In this document: piece after piece, positions 1-11,000 of the stretch
Numbering within the stretch: the stretch's first letter is position 1
Layout of the letters: every line of letters begins with the position of its first letter
Assembly: GCF_963924675.1 (NCBI RefSeq)
Contig: NC_089220.1
Location: forward strand, 85,377,168-85,441,167
Length of the DNA: 64,000 nucleotides
Source: Phocoena phocoena
Lineage: Eukaryota; Chordata; Mammalia; Artiodactyla; Phocoenidae
Reading direction: 5' to 3'
The notes under the pieces: model-generated
What the model saw: only the letters and a program-made list of their open reading frames with translations
The model's database searches: none
Told to the model about the DNA's origin: nothing
Position numbers and translations under genes: made by a program

Positions 1-26
1 TGATGACACATGCCGAGGCAGAGTAA

Positions 27-458
27 ATGAGGCACTCGGAATACCAGTGTGGGCCAAAATGCAACTTCTCGATGCATCTCCATACCAGTGAAGTTAGTGG
101 TAGATCCTCTCACACTGCCTTTTACAAGACTATAGGTCAGTTTCTCTGTACACACCTCTCTTTGGATCCTGAAAATATGAGGGACAATGCTGTTCAGGTC
201 AGGTGCCAGAACCAGAGCCCACCAGCTATGGACGCCTTCAAAGGAAAAGAAGCCACAGTCCAGGAGGACCCACAGGAGCTCAGCGCAAGACAGCACATGG
301 CTCAGAAGGGAGCTGAGGAGCCGGACAAGCAAGGGCAAGTGATCCAGGATGTCAGCAACGTGGCTCCCAAGACTGAGAACTCTGAGGACCCCTTGGAACA
401 GACACAATGTTCAGGTGTTGGAAATAACAGTGCTGCACAGGGAATCTGCATGCTCTGA
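27..458 (+). other. unassigned open frame in intron
   Basis: An open frame of 143 codons, rich in Gln, Glu and Lys in its second half (E-D-P-Q-E-L-S-A-R-Q, then S-E-D-P-L-E-Q-T-Q). The composition is more protein-like than the surrounding AT-rich intron. I do not recognise a family, and no splice sites or poly(A) tail decide its nature. It could be a retrocopy fragment, an old transposon gene remnant, or chance. Confidence 0.25.
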
Positions 459-1077
459 TGTCAGGCAAATGCATGCAATGTATGTTTTGGGAGGTCACCC
501 TAAAATTCTGAACTGAATGTCATTTTAATGTCCTCCTTGTCACTTGGAGTTGAGATGACTCATAGGGACTTGAGGCTTCGTGCCCTCTATCAGTTTGATA
601 GGGACAACAAAGATCCAAACAGTAATTTCTAAAGTTGTCTGAACCTTGTATCCTGCTCACTGCATAGTCAAGGAGCCTCCATTAGAGGTTTTTTCTGGGA
701 TGAGATGGGTGTTTCATGGGAGATTTCACAGTAGGATATGGTATGGATATGGTCTGGAGATTTTTTAAAAGCCACGTACATCCACTTATTCAGAATGATA
801 GCTTTTTATTTCAGGTTCAGAGAGACAGAGCCCAAAGTCTAAGAGGATCATATTCAGCTCACAGCTGCAGTTCTCAGATTTCACTGATGAGGCAGATTCT
901 GACAAACCGAGCACTCTTAGTGTCTACCTGCCCTCACACCATTAAAACTCTTAAGGCAATAATTTTGTTGTCAGGCTTTGTTGTTAATTTTTGAAATCCT
1001 TCTTCCCAATTCCGTTCTCCCAACCTGCTACTTAATAAGCAACCAGGAAACAGAACCAAGTTTCATTCACCGTTGTC

Positions 1078-1645
1078 TTAGTGAGCTCACACTGCTATAA
1101 CGTAAACTGGGTGTCTTAACAAACCTTTATTTCTCACAGTTCTGGAGTCTGGGAAGTCCTAGATCAAGGTCCCACTTGCTGCCCTGTAGACTGCCACCTC
1201 CTTAGTGTACAGTTGACCCTTGAACAACGCAGGGGTTAGCAGTGGAAAATCCAAGTATGACTTCACAGTCGGCCCTCAGTATACATGGTTCCACATCCAC
1301 AGATTCAACCAACCAAGGATTGTATGGTACTATAGTAAGTATTTATTGAAAAAAAATCCATGTATAAGTGGACCCATGCTGTTCAAATCTCTGTTCAAGG
1401 GTCAACTGTATATTCACATGATGGAGACACAGCTAACTCTCTGGTCTCTTCCTGTAAAGGCAGTAATCCCATCATGACTCCACCCTCATGACATCATCAA
1501 AACCTAAACACCTCCCAAGGCCCCATCTCCAGGTGCCATCACATTGAGGGTTAGGGCTTCAACATATGAATTGAAGGGTTGGAGAATGGGGAAGGTTTGG
1601 GGAGGGGGGAAAATGACACAATTCAGTCCATAGCAAACATGATAT
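1078..1645 (-). mobile_element. MLT1-type MaLR LTR, split by a Tigger-type MITE
   Basis: Read on the minus strand, this has the known MLT1 text: a 'catatgttgaa..ccctaa' start, 'ttgtgatgtcatgagggtggag' in the middle, and a 'ctgtgagaaataaa' end. The LTR is continuous on either side of the 1210-1408 insertion. It is a solo LTR without internal sequence. Confidence 0.8.
1210..1408. mobile_element. Tigger-type (Tc1/mariner) MITE with TA duplication
   Basis: A 199-bp element bounded by inverted repeats 'cagttgacccttgaacaac' and its complement 'gttcaagggtcaactg'. It is flanked by TA at 1208-1209 and 1409-1410, as expected for Tc1/mariner cut-and-paste insertion. It lies inside the MLT1 LTR and so is younger than it. 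Confidence 0.88.
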
Positions 1646-2125
1646 TCCTGGGACACAGTAATGTTACAAAACAAACTGAAGTGTTGCCCTGTGTGTTGCC
1701 TCTAGGTCAGGACATCTAGGCTTTGAAGAAAAGCTGGTTGCAGGTTCAGATCCCTAAGTTTTCTCACATAGTGTCCTATTTCTTATGACAAAATAATCAG
1801 ATATTTGATAAAGAAGCTTCCAGAAAATAATCTTAAAGGAGTTATCAGTAAAGTGTTGACTGCTTTTTTAGACCTCTTTTTTTCCTACTACTATCAATTT
1901 TTTACCTTCAGTCAAAATTTGACCTGGATTGAGAAAAAGAGAAGATCTAGTCTTGTGACACCAGAGCAGGGAAATTTATGCTATCTTCTGAGTGTACCTG
2001 AAAAGCACTGCTAGCAAGGCTATTTGGAACAGACCTACGTCTTTGACCTACTTTATATAGCTAATTTTTATGCTTTTTCATGACATGGATGAACTATTTG
2101 GAAAAATGTTTATTTTGCAGCCTGT

Positions 2126-2513
2126 TTGCAAGTTTTCACTGGTGACAACACTTCTGGCAGCTTCTCCAAGGATGCAGGGATATCTCTGAGCACCTCCATG
2201 AAGTTATCCCTTGCGTCTTCATCTAAGCAATGGGACTTGGCCCAACCAGCCACCTCCTCAACAGATGAGGAACAACTACTACTTGTTAACCAGGACTGTT
2301 TCTGCAGAAATGGCCAGGAACAGGCAGCTTATTGGGGAACTGGCCAAGCAATCAGAAGCATACCTGGACAGGCTAATTGTCCTTGGGGAACATGCTAATG
2401 CCCAGCGTGAACTTGCCAGCGTTCTCCATAGAGAATCAGTGCTTGCAATAAACCAACTGGCTACAACTATGGAAGGGGCAATAAGTGCCCTACAGCAATT
2501 TAATGAATCTTAG
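2126..2513 (+). pseudogene. unassigned coding-like segment, probably frameshifted remnant
   Basis: Two overlapping frames (2126-2398 and 2211-2513) look like one protein segment broken by a shift near 2270-2300. The first holds S-S-S-K-Q-W-D-L-A-Q-P; the second gives an amphipathic, coiled-coil-like stretch, R-N-R-Q-L-I-G-E-L-A-K-Q-S-E-A-Y-L, followed by N-A-Q-R-E-L-A-S-V-L-H-R and a TAG stop at the end. A 'ttttgcag' acceptor-like site lies just before it at 2113-2120. I could not name the parent. A processed pseudogene or a domesticated-transposon gene is possible. Confidence 0.35.
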
Positions 2514-3290
2514 ACCATTCTCTGAATCCTGGAAGGTCTTGACCAATAGCTGAGAGAGGTCCTTGCTCACTTCTCTAGGCCTTTTAGGTTAACTATTCCT
2601 TATAATAGAGAGACCTGGTTCCAGAGGACAAGCAAGATCTACCCATCACGGAGAAGTTGATGGGATCACAATTTCCCTTATTAATACCCACCACCATTTA
2701 AATATATGTTAGAGGGCTGTTCTGTTAACTCAGTCATAGTCTCTACTAGTTTGGGGTGAAATTAAAAAAACCTTTTAATGTAACTGTGATCCATTCCACT
2801 GCTTGAATGTACAGACAAGGCTGTTGTTACCACCATGATTTTTATAAGCTGTCTCATATTTTTGCCCTTGTGGCCAAAAAAACTAGACTTAGGGATGACA
2901 AACTACTGGGTTTTATTTTTATTCGGTATGGGAGAAATAAGATAGGAAAAGGGAATTTATGCTCTCCTAGATTATGGGAGGTGAGCCTCTGAACGAAAAA
3001 CCAAGTAGAGACTTGTGGTACTAAAATGAACCTCCAAAATATATTCCTTTCCTTGAGGATTTATTTCATCTTCTCTGTGTAGGAGGACATTTACACATCT
3101 TAAATCTTTCTAGGGGAGCAAAACCCATGCTGTCTCACCTTATTTTAAATGTTTAATTTTATGTTTCTTCACTTATTTTACATAAATCCATCTTGCCGCA
3201 ATCTTTACTGCTATTCTCTAAATATTAACATTAAATAATTCTGAGTTTATGCAGTCTAACTTCTGTAACAACATATTTTTTTGTTTTTGC

Positions 3291-3490
3291 TTTTTTTTGC
3301 GGTACGCGGGCCTCTCACTGTTGTGGCCTCTCCTGCCGTGGAGCACAGGCTCTGGACGCGCAGGCTTAGCAGCCATGGCTCACGGGCCCAGCCGCTCCGC
3401 AGCATGTGGGATCTTCCCGGACCGGGGCACGAACCCGTGTCTCCTGCATCGGCAGGCAGACTCTCAACCACTGCGCCACCAGGGAAGCCC
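3291..3490 (-). mobile_element. CHR-type tRNA-derived SINE, short form
   Basis: On the minus strand this reads the 'ggcttccctggtggcgcagtg' type of head with Pol III A- and B-box sequences (B box 'gggttcgtgcc'), the body ending 'ggcccgcgtaccgc', and an A-rich tail. This is the reference description for the short-form copies below. Flanks 'acaacatattttttt' and 'acaacgtgtttttta' form an imperfect target duplication. Confidence 0.9.
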
Positions 3491-4324
3491 ACAACGTGTT
3501 TTTTATTGTCATTTTTAATCACTAATAGAGATTCAATAATTTATTTGTATATTATTTTAAAATAAATATCCAAACAGGTCTCTAGAAAACAGAAATGTTT
3601 AGAAATTCTTAATGTTTTAGATAGAAGGATATAACATTCATGTCCAGACTTCTTGACAGCCTGGTTTTGGTTGAAAAATTGGACAATAACTGGCAGTTAA
3701 GAAGCCCAGGGAAGTGGTTTATAAACTGTCATGCACAGAGCCCTGAGGTTTCCGTAGAGGAGTCTCAGAACTCAATGCAGGGAGGGGAGCGGGCTCAACA
3801 GTAGGGGCTCTGAGCCACTTCCTGCTGTTTTCAGTCCAAGTAGCTTTACTTATTGGACTTCTGAGAGTCTGCTGCTGTTGATTTTTTAAGCCAGTAAAAA
3901 CGGCATGAGCCAGATCATACAAGCAAATGTATACTAAGGTCTAAGGAAATTATGTGCTTGGAATATGAAGCTATGTTGATGATAATAAGAGATAAGAATG
4001 AATTTGGATATTGACTTTGAAAAGGGTTACCTATTGGCAAAATTGGTTTGCTTAATTAAGTTGAAATGAAAACAAAGTGGGGCTTTGACTCTGATTTGTA
4101 TGTTTGCTTGCCTAGGGTTATTATAGGAAAAGCAGGGTTATTGCTACCTTCTCTCATATAATTAGGATTCTTTACTAGGCTGCAGCCTCAAGAACAGAAC
4201 ATATCAGACCAGTCTTTGGTTTAAAAAAATAAAAATTTTTAAGAAAGTTATTTTACTAATAATGGGGGGATCTCTGAGTATATAAACGAAATGCAATTTG
4301 TTAATCACATATAAGGGACAACCT

Positions 4325-4640
4325 GTGTGCCCTCTGCTTAGGATGTTCTTGCCCATTTTTGCCTACCCAAAGTCCTACTAATCCCTCAAGGCCCTGCTTA
4401 AGTCCCTCTTCCTCCAGAGAGATGTCCCAGAACCCCTCTCCTTACAGTCATCAATATTCCCCTTCCTTGTTCTCCCGCAGCACATGTCCTCATCCTATCT
4501 CAGCATCTATCATAAAATGCTTTACGGTTACAACATAGGTGTTGCATCTCCTCTAAATTGCACTCTCCCTAAGAGTTTAGCCATCCTTTTCACAGCAGTC
4601 AGCACCTCACAATATTAGATGCCAAATAAATGTTAGTTGA
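4325..4640 (+). mobile_element. L2-like LINE 3' fragment
   Basis: The text runs from 'ctgcttaggatgttcttg' through a run of Pro/Ser-like triplets to 'gatgccaaataaatgtt', the usual end of L2. It is old and diverged. Confidence 0.55.
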
Positions 4641-4804
4641 ATTAAATTTGAGAGAGTAGTGGAAATTTATGTCTAACTTGGGAGGGAATACATAATCTAA
4701 CAGGATTTCAGCCTTATACTTGGATACATTTTCAAATCTTAGAATTCTGATGGCACACTTGAAGTAAGCCAAATATACAAAAGAATACTAAACATATAAG
4801 CAGT

Positions 4805-5115
4805 AATTACAGTATGATTGGGAGTGGGGGAAAGGGGAAGGTGTTGGCCAAAGAGTACAAACTTCCAACTATAATAAGATGACTAACAGCATAGTGATTG
4901 TAGTTAATAATACTCTATTATATACTTGAAAGTTGCTAAGAGAGTAGATCTTAAATGTTCTCACCACAAAAAGGAAATGGTAATTATGTGACTTGATGCA
5001 GATGTTAGCTAATTCTATGGTGGTGATCATTTTTGCAATATACAAGTATCAAATCGAGGAGTTGTACAACTTAAACTTAAAGAATATGTCAATTATTTCT
5101 TAATAAAGCTGGGGA
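4805..5115 (+). mobile_element. old L1M 3' UTR fragment
   Basis: Contains the ancient-L1 3' text around 'atagtgattgtagttaataa' and 'tggtggtgatcattttt', ending at 'aataaagctgggg'. It has no coding potential. Confidence 0.6.
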
Positions 5116-5160
5116 AAAAATTATTATTGTATGATCAGTACTACATCATAACCTTGTTTT

Positions 5161-5369
5161 TTTTTGTTTGTTTTTTTTTTTGCGGTACACGGGCCTCTCA
5201 CTGTTGTGGCCTCTCCTGTTGTGGAGCACAGGCTCTGGATGCGCAGGCTCAGCGGCCATGGCTCACGGGCCCAGCCGCTCTGCGGCATGTGGGATCTTCC
5301 CAGACACATGAACCTGTGTCCCCTGCATCGGCAGGTGGACTCTCAACCACTGCGCCACCAGGGGAGCCC
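5161..5369 (-). mobile_element. CHR SINE, short form, internal deletion
   Basis: Flanked by a 14-bp duplication 'cataaccttgtttt' at 5147-5160 and 5370-5383. A small deletion removes part of the B-box region (around 5300-5310), so this copy would not be transcribed well. Confidence 0.92.
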
Positions 5370-5782
5370 CATAACCTTGTTTTAAGAATGTCTGTAAAAG
5401 CAGCCACAGCCTATTTACCATTATTTACCTGGTCACTCTTCAGTGTCCTGTCACTGTTCAAGTGCCCTTTCCTATATTCTGAAGAAGCAAGGTTCCAGTA
5501 ACATCGTTTTGTGGGGGAGGGATTGTTTTTGTTTTTGTTTTTTGGTGCTGCATTAATATTCTCCCTGCTTCCTATATCTTGCTTGCACCACAGCATACCT
5601 GTTCTGTGTGTTACCTCACACAGGCTACCCAGCTTAGCCTTTCATTTAACAGACATTATAGTAACAATACACAGACCCAGTTGTAACCAGAATTTGGCAT
5701 CATACTGTACTTAATGATTTGCAACCAGTGCAGCATGGCACATCAGTTGAAAACCACTGTCTTAAGATAATTCCCTAATCTT

Positions 5783-5995
5783 TTTTTTTTTTTTTTTTTT
5801 TTTGTGGTACGCGGGCCTCTCACTGCTGTGGCCTCTCCCGTTGCGGAGCACAGGCTCCGGACGCGCAGGCTCAGTGGCCATGGCTCACGGGCCCAGCCGC
5901 TCCGCGGCATGTGGGATCCTCCCGGACCGGGGCACGAACCTGCGTCCCCTGCATCGGCAGGCAGACTCTCAGCCACTGCGCCACCAGGGAAGCCC
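5783..5995 (-). mobile_element. CHR SINE, short form
   Basis: Flanked by the 15-bp duplication 'taattccctaatctt' (5768-5782 and 5996-6010). It has a long T run (poly-A of the minus strand) and little divergence from other short copies. Confidence 0.93.
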
Positions 5996-6741
5996 TAATT
6001 CCCTAATCTTGATGCCTCATTTTGTAATCTAAATCCAGCCATCTCTGCCTTCAGAGTTTGTTATTGTTTTATTTTTCAAACTCTCTATTCTCTTTATGAT
6101 TCTATGTTGCTTCCATCTTTCATCGTAGGCAGTATTTAACCTAAATTCTCCATCCTCTTGAGAAACCTGAGAATATCCCAGCCTCTAGAGAAAGTTCCCC
6201 AGACGTTAATCTAAGTGTACAGGAAGTGCCTTGATTTTAGCGCAGGAAGCCTTATTCATCTACAGTAGAGAACCCCAATGACCACCATTTTACTGTCTAT
6301 TCTTTTCTATTCTGTGGCTTGTTACCCTTCATCTTTCATTCAACTGGAATCCAGTTACTCTAGTTTTAACACCAAACACTTATTCTTAAGTTACCTGTAC
6401 TTTATCATAGATACAGTGGGCTACATGTCCCAATTTTCCAAGGGCAGTTTCAGTTTATGCCTGTCATCCACTATCGTTATTAATAGAGAGCCCTCTCACT
6501 CTTAACAGTCCTGGTCTGGACAATTATATGTTTGCCTAACCATAGAACACATAGGAGGTGTTTGTTTCTACTACAGGTAGAGCCAAGCAAGTACATATAG
6601 ATTGGAAAGCCTTTCCTTCATGATTGCCATTGTTCTCCAATTTGCTTGGCCTATAATAATTTAAACATAGTTTTCTAATTATCATAATTTGTAGAACTGA
6701 CCTGGGTAACCTGTTGAAACTAATCTCGTGTGTGTTCCCAG

Positions 6742-6869
6742 GTTCCTCTCCTGGCTGAAGTTTATGGTATAGAGGGAAATATTTTCAGGCTTAAAATCAA
6801 TGAAGAAACACCCTTGAAACCCAGATACGAAGTTCCTGATGTCCTCACAAGCAAGCCAAGCACTGTAAG
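6742..6869 (+). CDS. GANC: GANC coding exon 1 of those visible
   Basis: The 128-nt exon starts in phase 0 after a 'tgttcccag' acceptor and ends two bases into a codon before 'gtaagc'. It reads [12 protein letters not shown] and ends S-K-P-S-T-V-R, part of the N-terminal beta-sandwich region. The preceding exon, which carries the start side, is not in the window. Confidence 0.95.
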
Positions 6870-8012
6870 GTAAGCCAAGAAACACGCCACCTTGGATACA
6901 CCCTCAATATGTTCTTCTGTCATACCTTGAGTAGCAGCTTTTGTATGAGTCTCTTAGTTTGCTTCTTCAAAGATACAACCATTTGCAGAGTTAGTTTTTA
7001 GTTATTTGGGGATAAATTTATCCATTTTGATGTTATCCATTCTGTACTCTCTTCCTCCACCATTTGACTCATCAGCACTTATTAATGGGGAGAAGCAGAG
7101 CTTCTGATCTTCTCTCCTCCTGACAAAGTAAGCGGTTTATCAACCAGACTTTGGGAGCAAGCAGGAGAGCTGTTTAATTGACTCACTCAGATGAACAGCA
7201 GGGCTCCAGAGATCCAATGTACTAGCAAAACTCCCATGCTTACAGTAATTTATACAGTTAGACTGACTCACTTTTAATTAACGGCAGTCTCAGAAGTCTA
7301 ACATATAATCTGTCTTAGAGTCAGAGATAAATTAATAATCAGTTTCTGGGTGGAAAAAAAATCTTTAGGGATTAAAGCATTTTTCATGTACCTGCAGAAT
7401 CTGCATCAGTTCTCAGCACATTTTCTGGTGATATTTTAACTTGGTTCTGTCTGTTGGTTTGTTATTTTCTTTATATCATGTCACTAAGGGAATATAAGAT
7501 TATGCCAGATGCTTTAATTTTCACTACATCATTATCATAGTTTTATGTAGATTATTTTTTCCATGAAAATCTAATAAAAAGTTAATAAATTATGGGACTT
7601 CCCTGGTGGTCCAGTGGTAAAGAATCCGCCTTCCAATGCAGGGGATGCAGGTTCGATCCTTGGTCAGAGAACTAAGATCCCACATGCCGCAGGGCAGCTA
7701 AGCCTCCACGCCACAACTACAGAGCCCATGCGCTCTGGAGCCCACACACTGCAACTAGAGAGAAGTTTGCATGCTGCAACGAAGAGCCTGCGCACCGCAA
7801 CGAAAGAGCCCACATGCCACAACAAAGATCCTGGGTGTTGCAATTAAGACCTGACACAGCCAAAAAAAAGTTAATAAATTATAAGGAGAAATTAATTTAG
7901 CTACACTAGAACTATCATAAATTTAAAATATATCAGCGAGCCACTACTATATGCTAAGAACTTAGGAAATAAGAATTAAAAAGGGACTATTCTCATGGCT
8001 TTGCAGTTTGGC

Positions 8013-8060
<48 letters not shown>

Positions 8061-11000
8061 GAGAGTGTGTGTGTGTGTGTGTGTGTATTTCCTCTTGGTC
8101 ACATTACATTATTTTTTACTCTCCTGGACGATTCATTTTACTAGTAGACCTTTAACATTTTTACATCTGTGTTCATAAGTAACATTAGTCTATAGTTTTT
8201 CTGTGCTATCTTTGCCAGGTTTTGGAGTCAGGGTGATATTAGCATTGTGTAGTAAATGTGGTATATTAGTTTTGCTTCTATTTCCGCCTTTTTCTAGAGG
8301 ACCTTTGGCTACAGTAGTAACTAAAAACTACATTTCTCCATTTCCCAGACTCCCATATAGCTAGTTTCTGATGTAATTCAGGTTCCACCAATCAGATGCA
8401 CTTACAGTTATCTTGATTTCAGAACTGAGTCTCCCATTTTGCTGATGTGCATCGGCAGCTATAGAATGACTCTAGAGCCACTAGTTAGGGCAGTGGTTTC
8501 CCGATCTCTGGATTGCAGCTGAGTTGGCATGATCCTGGAGCCCAGCAGTTGCCACATTGACTTCTGATTACCCAGCTTCCTGATTCCAGCTAAGAGAGAA
8601 GTTCTGTTGGCCTGCAATTATGCAGTATTGTTCTAGGAGTCATTACTGGACACTCAGCCAGGAACCTGCTACCTCAAACCTTCCATGATGTTGTAAGCTA
8701 ATAATTCCTCCATATTAAGTCATTTACTTTCTGCTTAAAATAGCCAGAGTTGTTTCTGTTATCTGCAGTTGAGTTTTGGTTAAGATAGTCATTGATATCA
8801 GAATGAGTATAAGCAACAGACCCTCAAGGATGGGAATCTGAGCTTAGTTAGCTGATCTACTTGGACTTAAAGGCAGTGAGGACCTGGTTTTCATTAGACG
8901 GTGAGATATTAATGTTTGGGGCTGAATACTACCCTCCCCAACCAGACTCATATGTTGAAGCCCTAACCCCCCCATACCTCAGAATGTGACTATTCTGAGA
9001 CAGAGCCTTTGAACAGGTAATTAAGTTAAAATAGGGTCGTTAGGGTGGGCCCTAATCCAATATGACTGGTGTCTTGTAAGAGGAGGAGATGAGGATACAG
9101 ATAACACAGACAGAGGGATGGCCATGTAAGGACACAGCAAGAAGATGGCCATCTGCGAGCCAAGAAGAAAAGCCTCAGAAGAAACCAAACCGGCTGACAC
9201 TTTGATCTAGGATTTCCACCCTCCAGAATTGTGAGAAAGTAAATTTCTGATGTTTAAGCCACCCAGTCTGTGGTATTTTGTTATGGCAGCTCTAGCAAAT
9301 TAATACGACTAGCAATAAACCACAGCATTCTGTGGCAGTCACTTAAATTACTACTTGTGGTTGCCTGAAATAGAGTGCCTATTGAAAGCATGGCTCGGGC
9401 AAACCAAGTGGTGGGGCCATAGCATAGCATGATTGCCATACAACATTCAAAACTCTGAGGTGGCCTGGCTGCTATTAATTTACTGAAGAACTTAAAGAAA
9501 ACAGCAGTTTCAGGCTTTTAAATTGTCAGAAACCTAACATATTTCTATGACAATCCTAAAAGTCATATCTACAGAGTCCTCGTAGCTGAAAATCGGAATT
9601 AGATTCTGTGGTTTTCTGAACTAGAGCGTAAGTTGAATTCACAGCTTCATCAGGTCTATGAATTTAGGGCATCAGCTGTGAAAAGGTAGGACTCCCCAAA
9701 ATTGAATAGCAACATTTGGGAAGATTTGGATAACCCTGAGTCCCAAACCTCAAAATTCCACTGAGCCTCCCAGTTCAGCAGAAGCAGCTCCTTCTCCTCC
9801 ATCTGATAAGGCTGATCTCACCTGCTTGGACACCCTGTGTTAACCTCACCTGAAATATACTGTGCCAGGGGATTCCAGTGCTCCCTGTGCTTCACCCTTA
9901 CCACCCTTCACTGCCTCCAGACCCACTATCAAGTCAGACCCCAACATGCCTAGGGAGCCAATTACAGTCAAACCCAGGAGGAAAAGGCTTACACACCTAA
10001 AGAATTAAAAGATTTTATACTGGCAAAAATCTGGGAAATATGCATGGAAATGACTTCTGAGGGACTTCTAGACCAGAAGGAAGGACCATAATTTTAGGAT
10101 CATGCTAAATTTACTGACATGGGTACAGGTACCAGAGAATCCAGATTTAATATGCTAGCTTAGACAGCTGAAAGTGGTTCTAATTATTTGCTTGGTTAAG
10201 TATAACTTGAACTCAGCTATGGACTGTGCTGAATGAAGCTGAGATACCAGAAATTCCTTGGCCCGTGTAGAAGATATGATTCATAGACTTAGGGAGATAA
10301 AGATGTTGAAGTGGATATGTCATATGCATCTAGCCCCTAATTCTGTTCTCCAAAGGATCCAAAAGATACTCCCTTCATTGAGAAATACATTAGTGAGGGA
10401 ACACTTAGAAAGCATTATAGTGAGTGAATGTCTTTTCTGAGCTAGAGATAATGGTGGGGATGGTACCGTTACAATGGGCTCCCTGATTTCAGTGGAAATG
10501 ATGAGACTCTAGGTGGCAGAGTCAAAGTAGCAGCATTTAGTTGTAAGAGACAAGGTAGACGTGTTTCCATAACAGGGCCTGTGTGGTACTCAAAATGGCT
10601 CAAGCCTCAGGGCAGCGCACAATACATCAAGGGGTCCATTAGGCTGAAATAGATGGACTAGAATCCTACTTGACAGAAAAATCAAAAGAACTCTCTTTAG
10701 GTTTGATGAACAGTGAGACACAACCTCTCAAACTACAAAGTTAGTTTCCAGAACCCAAAGCATCTTGCTTGAGGGGCAGGCCTAGAATCCATGGAGGAGG
10801 TTGTAAAGATATAATAAGATCATAAACTATCCCTCCTAATCCTCCCTAATGAGGCCTGTGACCAGGGTGACTATGCACTAGAAAAATATCTAGACCTAGG
10901 GATTTAATTTTTTTATTTTTAGATCTTTATTGGAGGATAATTGCTTTACAATGTTGTGTTAGTTTCTGCTGTACAACAAAGTGAATCAGCTACATGTATA

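Noticed and set aside
7594..7700. tRNA-like heads with A and B boxes
   Set aside because: They are SINE promoters; no cloverleaf with a proper acceptor stem and anticodon loop is kept, so no tRNA gene is called.
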